DNA of 42,054 nt from Bacteroidota bacterium (GTDB lineage Bacteria > Bacteroidota > Bacteroidia > Palsa-948): the NCBI GenBank assembly GCA_003164895.1, contig PLUL01000048.1:2109-44162 (forward strand). Reading direction: 5' to 3'. The notes beneath the pieces are model-generated. The model saw nothing but the letters and a program-made list of their open reading frames with translations, ran no database searches and was not told the origin of the DNA. Positions 13,692 to 21,649 of this stretch are shown piece after piece; the stretch's first letter is position 1; every line of letters begins with the position of its first letter. The translations under genes were made by a program, and so were the position numbers.

Positions 13692-16685
13692 ATGTTTCTT
13701 AAAAGAAGAATATTTTTTATTTTTATTTTTTTTGTTTACTGCTTTTTGCCAACTGCCAACAGTTTTTCCCAGTCCTACAATTTTAAAAATTATTCTGCCG
13801 AACAGGGACTTCCGTTCGTACAGGTTTACACAATTTTTCAGGATAGCAAAGGAAATTTATGGACCGGTGGTTATGGTGGATTGAGCAAGTTTGACGGAAA
13901 TGATTTTACAAATTATTCTCCTAAAAACGGATTGGCAAATCATTGGGTTACGAGTATTGCAGAAGACAATGAAGGAAACATCTGGATTGGAACTATCAGC
14001 GGGCTCAGCAAATTCGATGGCAGAAATTTTTCAACTTTCACCAAGAAGCACGGGCTGGTGGGAGATAATATCACTTCGCTTACAAAAGATAAAAATGGAA
14101 ATCTTTGGATAGCCACTACCGAAGGAATCGCCATTTATGATGGAAAAACTTTTTCATCGCTTACCACAAAAAAAGGTTTGCCGTCAAATAATATTTCTTT
14201 GATCTATGCAGATAAGAGCGGGAATATTTGGCTGGGAACGGACAGCGGAGTGAGTAAAATTGTTTTTGAAAAAAAACTTCATCAGGATAATTTGCCGTTT
14301 GATAATTATTCAGTCGTAAAAGGAATTTATGATTCTCTTATCACCAGCATTGCCGAAGATGCAAATGGAAATATTTGGTTCGGAACAAACAAAGGAGTTT
14401 TGAAATATGATGGAATGAGTTTGAAAAAATTCACAACAAAAGATGGTTTATCCGGCAATCAAATCCATTCTGTGATAAAAGATGAGCACTCAAATGATAT
14501 TTGGGCTGGAACAAATAACGGTTTGAATAAAATTTCTGAAAATGGAATTGAAATATTCAAGGTGAGTGATGTGCTGAATGGAAATAAAGTAGGGAAACTT
14601 TATTCGGACGAAGAAGGAAATCTCTGGCTTGGAACTTCAAATGGTTTGTACCGTTTTCGCGATGAAGCGTTTTCAACTTTCACTTCTAAAGACGGGCTGA
14701 CGAATCCAACTGTCTTTCCGATTTTTCGCGACAAAAAAAATAATCTGTGGGTGGGAACAAGCGAAGGAGGATTTTATAAATACGATGAAAAAACTTTTAA
14801 GAATTTTTCTGAGAAAGACGGACTTATCGGCACGCGGATGAATGCAGGAATGGAAGATAAGGACGGCAACATCTGGATGGGAACGAATAAAGGGGTTTCA
14901 GTTTATGATGGAAAAAATTTCAAAAATATTCATGGCAAAAAAGATGGATTGAAAAGTGATTCGGTAACCTCTATAATTCAGGATAGAAAAGGAAGAATCT
15001 GGCTGGGTGGAAATAAAGGCGGAACAATTTTTGAGAATGGAAAACTGAAAAAATTTGATTTAAATTCGGATGCTGAAAATTTTGATGTGTGGTGCGAATT
15101 TGAAGACAGCAAAGGAAATATATGGTTCGGGACTTATCTCGGTGGGCTATTTCGCTATGATGGAAAAAAGTATGAAGACTTTTCAAAAAAAACAAATCTG
15201 AAAAGCAAAACATATCTTGCCATCACAGAAGATAAGGAAGGCAATTTATATTTTGGAAGTTTTGACGGAGTTTACATTTATAATCCCAACACTAAACAAA
15301 TTTCCATCGTCAGCGAAAAACATGGTTTGAGTTCTGATTTGGTTTATGTAATGGAATTCGATTCCGCATACCAAAAACTTTATATCGGCACTAATCAGGG
15401 CGTAAATAGTTTGGATGTAAAAGAATTTAAAAAATCAGGAAAAATTATTTTGCAGAATTTTGGAACCGAAGAAGGATTCAGCAGCCTGGAAACAAACTCC
15501 AACGGAATTTGCCGCGATAAGGACGGAACATTTTGGTTCGGAACGATGAACGGACTTATTCATTTTAATCCGTATGCGCTTCATCACAATCACACCGAAT
15601 CCAAAACAAGTATAAAAAATATCCGCATATTTTATAACGACACAATTCTGCCGGCTAATTCGGAGCTTCCATATTATCTGAATAATATTTCGTTTGAATA
15701 TATTGGTATTTGTCTTTCAAACCCTGAAAAAGTCCGATACAAATTCAAGCTAGAAGGATTTGATAAAACCTGGTCGCCCGAAACAAAAGAAACTTTTGCA
15801 AGCTATTCAAATCTTCCTGCAGGAAAATATATTTTTAAAGTCATCAGCTGTAATAATGAAGGAATGTGGAACAAAGAACCTGCCGTATTTTCGTTTACTA
15901 TTCTACTGCCGCTATGGAAAATATGGTGGTTTAGAACTTCTATTATTGTCGCAGCACTGATTTTTATTTTCATTCTTTTCCGTTTGCGATTGGATTCCAT
16001 CCGCAAAAAAGAAGCGGAAAAATTATCCAGAGAAATTCAACTGGCAAACAACGAACTCAAAGCACTGCGGGCGCAAATGAATCCCCATTTTATTTTTAAT
16101 TCGCTCAGTTCCATTCAGAGTTTCATTATGACGAAAGATGAAGAATCTGCTCTTCGTTACATGAATAAGTTTGCAAAACTAATGCGCATGATTCTTTCGA
16201 ACAGTGAAAAAGTTTCTATAACCATTCAGGAAGAAATTGACTCACTCAAATTATATCTTGAACTGGAAGCGCTCCGCTGGGATAATAAATTTGATTACAA
16301 AATCGAGATTGACCAGAAAGTAGAAACTGATTTCCATAAAATTCCCGGAATGTTGATTCAACCTTATGTGGAAAATGCAATCATTCACGGTGTGATTCCG
16401 AAAGAGAACGGAAAAGGGAAAATCGAAATTCGAATTTCACAAAGTGACATCTTTATTATATGTACCATTCAGGATAACGGCATTGGCAGAAAAAAATCGC
16501 AGGCAAGCAGAACACATTCAAGACATCCTGAACATGAGTCTATGGGAATGAAAATCACCAGCGACCGTTTGGAGGTTCTGAACCGTATCCATCATTCTGA
16601 CTTAAGTGTTCAAATAACGGATTTGGAAGATGAAAACAGAAAAGCTCTTGGAACAAAAGTTGAAATATTTATTCCGATAAGTTAA
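13692..16685 (+). CDS. Reg_prop/Y_Y_Y sensor kinase, LytS-type
   Basis: 997-aa inner-membrane sensor. Signal peptide 1-26 (ending NSFSQ). A large periplasmic part of about 14 Reg_prop repeats (each NIWxGTxxGxxxYDGxxF-like, about 30-620) should form beta-propellers. A Y_Y_Y domain follows (RYKFKLEGFDKTWSP, about 680-735). One membrane helix at about 743-765. The cytosolic part is a His_kinase domain (PF06580) with the phospho-acceptor in AQMNPHFIFNSL (H799) and a HATPase with IQPYVENAIIHG and DNGIGRKKS. It is a LytS/YehU-type kinase rather than a hybrid (no receiver domain). The paired LytTR regulator starts 34 nt downstream. Ligand unknown. Confidence 0.95.
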   Translation: MFLKRRIFFIFIFFVYCFLPTANSFSQSYNFKNYSAEQGLPFVQVYTIFQDSKGNLWTGGYGGLSKFDGNDFTNYSPKNGLANHWVTSIAEDNEGNIWIGTISGLSKFDGRNFSTFTKKHGLVGDNITSLTKDKNGNLWIATTEGIAIYDGKTFSSLTTKKGLPSNNISLIYADKSGNIWLGTDSGVSKIVFEKKLHQDNLPFDNYSVVKGIYDSLITSIAEDANGNIWFGTNKGVLKYDGMSLKKFTTKDGLSGNQIHSVIKDEHSNDIWAGTNNGLNKISENGIEIFKVSDVLNGNKVGKLYSDEEGNLWLGTSNGLYRFRDEAFSTFTSKDGLTNPTVFPIFRDKKNNLWVGTSEGGFYKYDEKTFKNFSEKDGLIGTRMNAGMEDKDGNIWMGTNKGVSVYDGKNFKNIHGKKDGLKSDSVTSIIQDRKGRIWLGGNKGGTIFENGKLKKFDLNSDAENFDVWCEFEDSKGNIWFGTYLGGLFRYDGKKYEDFSKKTNLKSKTYLAITEDKEGNLYFGSFDGVYIYNPNTKQISIVSEKHGLSSDLVYVMEFDSAYQKLYIGTNQGVNSLDVKEFKKSGKIILQNFGTEEGFSSLETNSNGICRDKDGTFWFGTMNGLIHFNPYALHHNHTESKTSIKNIRIFYNDTILPANSELPYYLNNISFEYIGICLSNPEKVRYKFKLEGFDKTWSPETKETFASYSNLPAGKYIFKVISCNNEGMWNKEPAVFSFTILLPLWKIWWFRTSIIVAALIFIFILFRLRLDSIRKKEAEKLSREIQLANNELKALRAQMNPHFIFNSLSSIQSFIMTKDEESALRYMNKFAKLMRMILSNSEKVSITIQEEIDSLKLYLELEALRWDNKFDYKIEIDQKVETDFHKIPGMLIQPYVENAIIHGVIPKENGKGKIEIRISQSDIFIICTIQDNGIGRKKSQASRTHSRHPEHESMGMKITSDRLEVLNRIHHSDLSVQITDLEDENRKALGTKVEIFIPIS
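13747..13760 (+). repeat. Heptanucleotide repeat (TGCCAAC, two copies)
   Basis: Two perfect TGCCAAC copies inside the signal-peptide coding sequence of the sensor kinase (residues about 19-23, LPTAN). It is short and may be chance alone, but three other heptamer arrays occur in the window. Confidence 0.4.
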
Positions 16686-16698
16686 TTATCCAAATTTG

Positions 16699-16706
16699 TA
16701 CATTCG
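16699..16706 (+). promoter_or_regulatory. Putative -7 variant before LytTR regulator
   Basis: TACATTCG (variant of TAnnTTTG), 13 nt before the ATG at 16720, in the 34-nt gap after the kinase gene. It could give regulator expression independent of the kinase. Confidence 0.3.
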
Positions 16707-16719
16707 TATTTGAAATACT

Positions 16720-17463
16720 ATGATTAAATCAGTAATAATAGAAGACGAAAAAAAAAGTGCGGAAGTTCTTGCGCAGCTTTTGCAGAAAAATTGTCCCGAA
16801 GTAAATATTGTTGGCAGAGCAGAAAATGTGAAGGAGGGAATAGAATTAATTCGCAATCTTAAACCTGAACTTGTTTTTTTAGATGTGATGATGCCCGATG
16901 GAAGCGGATTTGATGTGCTGGAAAAACTGACGGATTTAAAATTTGATGTCATCTTTACAACTGCCACCGATAAATTTGCGGTGAAAGCAATTAAATACAG
17001 CGCACTTGATTACCTTCTGAAACCGATTGAAGAGGAAGAATTAAAAATTGCGGTTAAAAAAGTTCTTGACAGTAAAAAAAATCTTTCCGCAGAACAAAAT
17101 ATAAAATTCTTACTGGAGAATATTAAACACGGTGACGACCAGTATTCTAAAATTACTTTGCCAACGGGAAGTGCCTACGAGGTGGTTCTTGTAAAAGACA
17201 TTATCAAATGCGAAGCGAACGACAACTACACAAATATTTATCTCACCAATGGAAGAAAATTTCTTGTTACCGGAACATTGAAACATTACGAAGACCTGTT
17301 GCCGGAAAAAGATTTCATTCGGGTTCATCACAGATTTCTTATTAATATGAACCACATGGTGCGGTTTATGAAGGAAGAAGGCGGTTGCGCTGTGATGAGT
17401 GATGGAAGCCAAGTGGAAGTTTCCAGAAGAAAAAAGGACGATTTCTTAAAAAAATTGATGTAA
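16720..17463 (+). CDS. LytTR-family response regulator
   Basis: 247-aa cytosolic regulator. The N-terminal receiver has the acidic pair in IIEDEKK (E8, D9) and the phospho-acceptor D55 in LVFLDVMMPDGSGFD, with T/K switch residues in TTATDKFAVKA and LKPIEEEE. The C-terminal LytTR DNA-binding domain spans about 140-247 (YEVVLVKDIIKCEANDNYTNIYLTNG, FIRVHHRFLINM). LytTR proteins bind direct repeats about two helical turns apart. Such a pair lies 40 nt after the stop (17503-17535). It forms a two-component system with the preceding kinase. Confidence 0.95.
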   Translation: MIKSVIIEDEKKSAEVLAQLLQKNCPEVNIVGRAENVKEGIELIRNLKPELVFLDVMMPDGSGFDVLEKLTDLKFDVIFTTATDKFAVKAIKYSALDYLLKPIEEEELKIAVKKVLDSKKNLSAEQNIKFLLENIKHGDDQYSKITLPTGSAYEVVLVKDIIKCEANDNYTNIYLTNGRKFLVTGTLKHYEDLLPEKDFIRVHHRFLINMNHMVRFMKEEGGCAVMSDGSQVEVSRRKKDDFLKKLM

Positions 17464-17502
17464 CAAATTCGGTTTATTTGTATTTCGACTGTTGATTTCT
17501 TA

Positions 17503-17535
17503 CCAGTTACTAAAAAAATCCGACCACTTACTAAA
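17503..17535 (+). promoter_or_regulatory. Candidate LytTR box pair (21-bp direct repeat)
   Basis: CCAGTTACTAAA (17503-17514) and CCACTTACTAAA (17524-17535) differ by one base and start exactly 21 bp apart. LytTR regulators such as AgrA bind direct repeats at this spacing (consensus near ACAGTTAAG). The second box is centred about 48 bp upstream of the start expected from the -7 element at 17564. Confidence 0.55.
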
Positions 17536-17563
17536 TTTCTCTAACAAGTGATTGGTGTTGCCG

Positions 17564-17571
17564 TATATTTG
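17564..17571 (+). promoter_or_regulatory. Putative activator-dependent -7 element
   Basis: TATATTTG matches TAnnTTTG exactly. There is no TTG 17-23 nt upstream; the direct repeat occupies that region instead. This is the pattern expected for a promoter needing an activator. Confidence 0.5.
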
Positions 17572-17637
17572 CTGTGAAAAGAAATTCAAACACAATGCTT
17601 CAAAAGAACCACATAAAATACTTTAAAAAAAAATTGG

Positions 17638-17665
17638 TTGAGGAATTTATATTTTTATACATTTG
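17638..17665 (+). promoter_or_regulatory. Full Bacteroidota-type promoter before TonB receptor
   Basis: TTG at 17638-17640, a 17-nt spacer, and TACATTTG at 17658-17665. This fits the Bacteroidota primary sigma consensus (TTG, N17-23, TAnnTTTG). The leader to the ATG at 17841 would be about 170 nt. Confidence 0.7.
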
Positions 17666-17691
17666 TCCGCTCTTTTTAATCAAACGCTTTT

Positions 17692-17719
17692 CTTTTTCCG
17701 AAACCCATTCGGGGAAAAG
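17692..17719 (+). other. Leader hairpin of the TonB-receptor mRNA
   Basis: CTTTTTCCGAA pairs with TTCGGGGAAAAG around loop ACCCA, with one bulged G and one G-U pair. There is no T-run after it, so it is not a terminator; it may stabilise or regulate the leader. Confidence 0.4.
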
Positions 17720-17840
17720 TGCAAAAACAAATACTTTGATATCGAATTATAAGATATACATTAATGCTTTCTTTTTGTCAAAGAATTTTTCTTTTTCCTC
17801 GAATTTAAACTTTAGAATTTCAACATCAAATTTTTAAAAT

Positions 17841-20800
17841 ATGTTTAAAAAAATCTACGCTACCATCTTAATAGCAATTACAGCCGGAACAGTAGCCCTT
17901 GCACAATCGGGTGCATTAAAAGGAAAAGTTATTGATGCAACAACTTCCGAAGGAATTTCTTTTGCCAATGTTCAATTGGAACAGGGTGGATCTGCAATAG
18001 CAAAAACAGTTGCAGATATTGATGGTAATTTCACCATCAAACCAATCACTCCCGGAAAGTATGATCTTAAAGCCGCTTCGGTAGGTTACCAGCCGCTTGT
18101 AATGACTGGGGTGATTATTGGAGGCGATAAAACAACATATCAGGACATGAAAGTTAAGGCAAGTGCAGGAGTTGAATTGAACACATTTGAAGTGGTAGAA
18201 TATGAAAAGCCACTTATTCGACCCGATAATATTCAAGGGAAAGATGTTACGAGAGCAGAGTTTGATGCAATGCCATCAAAAAATATTAATTCGGTTGTCT
18301 CAACCGCTGCCGGAGTCTCTCAAGCAGACGAAGGTTCTGCTCTCAGCATGAGGGGTGGTAGGCAAAATACAAAAAGTGGTAGTGCTAATGGAAATAGTGC
18401 AGATGGTGGAAGCACATTATATATGATTGATGGTGTGCCAACCCGCGGAACTTTGGGGTTACCACAAAATGATATTGAGCAAGTGTCGGTTCTTACAGGA
18501 GGAATTCCTGCGCAGTATGGAGATGCAACGGGTGGAATTATCAGTATCACAACCCGTGGTGGCGTACGCCCTGATTTTTATGGAAATGTTGAGGTGGTTT
18601 CTTCTCAACTAACCGATAAATATGGTTATAACCTTGCTGATTTTAGCGTAGGTGGTCCATTAATTTCGAAAAAGGATAGTAGTGGGCATAAAACTCCGAA
18701 GCTTGGTTTCTTTTTATCAGGCCAGGTAGGTACAACTAAAGATCCTTCGCCCTCTGCTATTGGATATACTAAAGTAAGTGATGCGGCGCTTGCAAAAATT
18801 CAACAAAATCCACTGACACTTGCTCCTGACGGCTCAGGTCTTCTTCCAAGTGCAGATTTTCTAACTGCTAAAGATTTTCAACACATTCAAGCTGCCCAAA
18901 ACGCAAGAAATAATAATGCATCATTTGGCGGTAAGATTGATTTTAAAGCCAGTGAAAAAATCACACTCACTTTGGGTGGTTCTATGGATTATGCAAATTA
19001 TCGTTCGGCTACAGACTATTTTTCGTACTCTTTACTCACCCCATCAAGTGATCCTCAGGTTATATCTAATAATATGAGAATATATGGAAAAATTACTGGC
19101 AAACTTGGCAGGCAACATTCTAAAGATGAAAAATCCACTTCACTTATTTCAAATGCTTATTATTCTTTGCAAGTAAGCTACAACAACTATTCATATGTAC
19201 AGCAAAGCGAACAGCATAAAAATAATTTCTTTGATTATGGTTATGTAGGTAACTTTACACAATATAGATCCCCTTCTTATGTTGCTGTAAAAGATAGTGC
19301 CGGACATATAAAAAAATATGTTCAATCTTCTTGGAATACGGACTCCGTAAAATTTACACCAGGCACACAAAACCCATTGGCTGCCAACTACACCCTTGAT
19401 TATTATAAGCTAATGGGAACTCCAAGCAACGAAACTAATATTCAGCCTTATGGACTTTTAAATGGTGATAATCCTGCAAGCCCATATTCTATATTCAATG
19501 GAACTGGCAGATCTTATCCTTTGTATTATTCTAGTAAAGAAACGCAATTACGAGTTACGGGAACTTTTTCAGCAGATATTAAGAATAATGCAATCCAAGC
19601 CGGATTCGAGTATGAAAAAAGAGCCGACAGTTATTTTCAAGTAGCTCCTGTTGGATTATGGACATTGGCTCGTTTAGAAACTAACAAACACCTTACACAA
19701 TTAGATACGAATATACAGCATTATGATCATACTGCTGGTGGAATTAATTATTATACGAGCCCTTATGTTGATAATTCTATCAATACCCCTTCGTCGCAAA
19801 GCCAGTTTGATAAATCACTTAGAAGCGAATTACATATTGCAAATAACCAATGGATTAATACCGATGCCTTAACCCCAAGCCAGCTTTCTCTTAATATGTT
19901 CTCTCCCGATGAACTGCTTAATAGTGGAAGTGGCTACATTTCTTATTATGGAAATACCTACGATGGGAATAAACTCAGCGGCACTCCTTTTAATATGACA
20001 GCACTGACATCTTTTTATAAAGACAAAGATGCTAATGGAAATTTTATTCGAAATATCCCCGCCTTTCAGCCAGTTTATATGTCAGGATATATTCAGGATA
20101 AGTTTGATATAAAAGATATGAAGTTCAACATCGGTTTGCGTGTGGATGCTTTTAATGCTAACCAACCCGTGCTGCATGACAAGTATTTGATGAATGAAGC
20201 ATACACGGTTTCGCAAGACACCAAATTTACGCATCCTTCGAATATGGCTGGAAATTATGTTGTATATGTTGATAATGTTAACAACCCAACAAAAGTGGTT
20301 GGATACCGTAATGGTGATACTTGGTATAATTCTCAAGGGGTTGTTGTTCTTGATCCTGGACAAATTGCAAGTCAAACCACCAGTGGAAGTATACAGCCAT
20401 ACCTGAAGTATCCGCATGAGAACTTTTTGGATACATCTAAAGTGAGTAACGTGTTTCAAATGTATAGTACTCAAGTTAACTTAATGCCGCGTATTGCATT
20501 TGCATTCCCTATTTCTGATCAGGCAAACTTTTTTGCTCATTACGATGTACTTACCCAACGGCCTCCGACAAATGGTCGTTTTGATCCAACCAATTATTTA
20601 TTCATCCAGAGTTTATATGGCGCCGCAATTGATAATCCTGCTCTAAAACCTGAGAAAACAACCGATTATGAAGTGGGCTTTACCCAAGTATTGAACGAGA
20701 AAAAAAATTCATCCATCACCATTTCTGCCTTTTACCGAGAGATGCGCAATATGGTGCAAATGATAAATGTATTTGATGCATATCCTGTAACCTACAGAAC

Positions 20801-21584
20801 TTATGATAATGTGGATTTTGGAAATGTCAAAGGACTTTCTATAGCTTATGATCTCCGCAGGACACAAAACTCCCAACTTACAGCCAGTTATACACTACAG
20901 TTTGCTGAAGGTACCGGTTCAGCAGGTTCCTCTAATGCTGGTGCTGTACAAGCAGCAGTTTCGGGTCAACCAAATTTACGCACTACCAGTCCATTGGACT
21001 TTGACCAACGGCATGCCATTGTGCTGAATTATGATTATCGCTTTGGCAGTGGTAAGGATTATCGTGGACCTCAGGCAGCTTGGGCAAAAGCTATTTTTCA
21101 AAACTTAGGAGGTAATCTTATTTTCCGTGTAGGTAGTGGATTACCTTATAGCCGACTTGCAAATGTGGTGAGTGGAAATGGTAATAACGGCACGCAGGTA
21201 ATAACAGGACTTAATCAATCTAGCACCCTTGGGGGGAACATAAATGGATCGAATATGCCATGGCAATATAGAATGGACATTCGTATTGATAAAAATTTTC
21301 AGTTAAAGTGGGGAAAAGGTAAAGAGGATAAAATTAAAACCTCTAATCTTACCGTTTATGTGCAGATATTAAATGTACTAAATACACAGAATGTATTAGG
21401 TGTATATCGTTATACCGGTGATCCTAAAGATGATGGGTATTTGTCTTCTGGTGGAGGTCAGGCATCCGTAGTCAGTGCTGCCAGTACGCAAGCATACATT
21501 GATCAATACAATGCTAAATTAGCAAACCCAGGTTTTTTCAGTATGCCAAGACAGACAAGGATTGGAGTAATATTGAATTTTTAA
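17841..21584 (+). CDS. TonB-dependent receptor with carboxypeptidase-like domain
   Basis: 1247-aa outer-membrane beta-barrel. Signal peptide 1-21 (ending ALAQ). A carboxypeptidase-regulatory-like domain (about 24-110: GALKGKVIDATTSEGISFANV, SVGYQPL) precedes a likely TonB-box region (FEVVEYEKPLI). The plug spans about 125-245 (SALSMRGGRQNTKSG, YMIDGVPTRG, GIPAQYGDATGGIISITTRGG). The barrel continues to the terminal IGVILNF, which ends in Phe as expected. No SusD-like gene follows, so it is not a classical Sus pair; a 1.6-kaa protein and a PorV-like protein follow instead. It probably imports, or secretes with help, an unknown substrate. Expression is probably under the upstream LytTR pair (inference). 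Confidence 0.93.
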   Translation: MFKKIYATILIAITAGTVALAQSGALKGKVIDATTSEGISFANVQLEQGGSAIAKTVADIDGNFTIKPITPGKYDLKAASVGYQPLVMTGVIIGGDKTTYQDMKVKASAGVELNTFEVVEYEKPLIRPDNIQGKDVTRAEFDAMPSKNINSVVSTAAGVSQADEGSALSMRGGRQNTKSGSANGNSADGGSTLYMIDGVPTRGTLGLPQNDIEQVSVLTGGIPAQYGDATGGIISITTRGGVRPDFYGNVEVVSSQLTDKYGYNLADFSVGGPLISKKDSSGHKTPKLGFFLSGQVGTTKDPSPSAIGYTKVSDAALAKIQQNPLTLAPDGSGLLPSADFLTAKDFQHIQAAQNARNNNASFGGKIDFKASEKITLTLGGSMDYANYRSATDYFSYSLLTPSSDPQVISNNMRIYGKITGKLGRQHSKDEKSTSLISNAYYSLQVSYNNYSYVQQSEQHKNNFFDYGYVGNFTQYRSPSYVAVKDSAGHIKKYVQSSWNTDSVKFTPGTQNPLAANYTLDYYKLMGTPSNETNIQPYGLLNGDNPASPYSIFNGTGRSYPLYYSSKETQLRVTGTFSADIKNNAIQAGFEYEKRADSYFQVAPVGLWTLARLETNKHLTQLDTNIQHYDHTAGGINYYTSPYVDNSINTPSSQSQFDKSLRSELHIANNQWINTDALTPSQLSLNMFSPDELLNSGSGYISYYGNTYDGNKLSGTPFNMTALTSFYKDKDANGNFIRNIPAFQPVYMSGYIQDKFDIKDMKFNIGLRVDAFNANQPVLHDKYLMNEAYTVSQDTKFTHPSNMAGNYVVYVDNVNNPTKVVGYRNGDTWYNSQGVVVLDPGQIASQTTSGSIQPYLKYPHENFLDTSKVSNVFQMYSTQVNLMPRIAFAFPISDQANFFAHYDVLTQRPPTNGRFDPTNYLFIQSLYGAAIDNPALKPEKTTDYEVGFTQVLNEKKNSSITISAFYREMRNMVQMINVFDAYPVTYRTYDNVDFGNVKGLSIAYDLRRTQNSQLTASYTLQFAEGTGSAGSSNAGAVQAAVSGQPNLRTTSPLDFDQRHAIVLNYDYRFGSGKDYRGPQAAWAKAIFQNLGGNLIFRVGSGLPYSRLANVVSGNGNNGTQVITGLNQSSTLGGNINGSNMPWQYRMDIRIDKNFQLKWGKGKEDKIKTSNLTVYVQILNVLNTQNVLGVYRYTGDPKDDGYLSSGGGQASVVSAASTQAYIDQYNAKLANPGFFSMPRQTRIGVILNF

Positions 21585-21649
21585 TAAAAGTAATTGAAGG
21601 CAGCAATAGAATTAAAAGATATATGATTATAAACTTAATATTTGTTAAT

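Larger units (their letters stand above)
17464..17840 (+). other. 377-bp control region before the TonB-receptor operon
   Basis: No convincing gene. It holds a direct repeat resembling LytTR boxes (17503-17535), two promoter candidates (17564-17571 and 17638-17665) and a leader hairpin (17692-17719). An 87-codon open frame at 17574-17837 is not credible as a gene, because its composition is A+T-driven and it covers the promoter. Confidence 0.7.

Noticed and set aside
13692-17463. Kinase and regulator as one hybrid one-component sensor
   Set aside because: The kinase has no receiver or DNA-binding domain; the regulator is a separate gene after a 34-nt gap.
17574-17837. 87-codon open frame before the TonB receptor
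   Set aside because: It lies across the promoter and leader, has A+T-driven composition and matches no protein family that I recognise.
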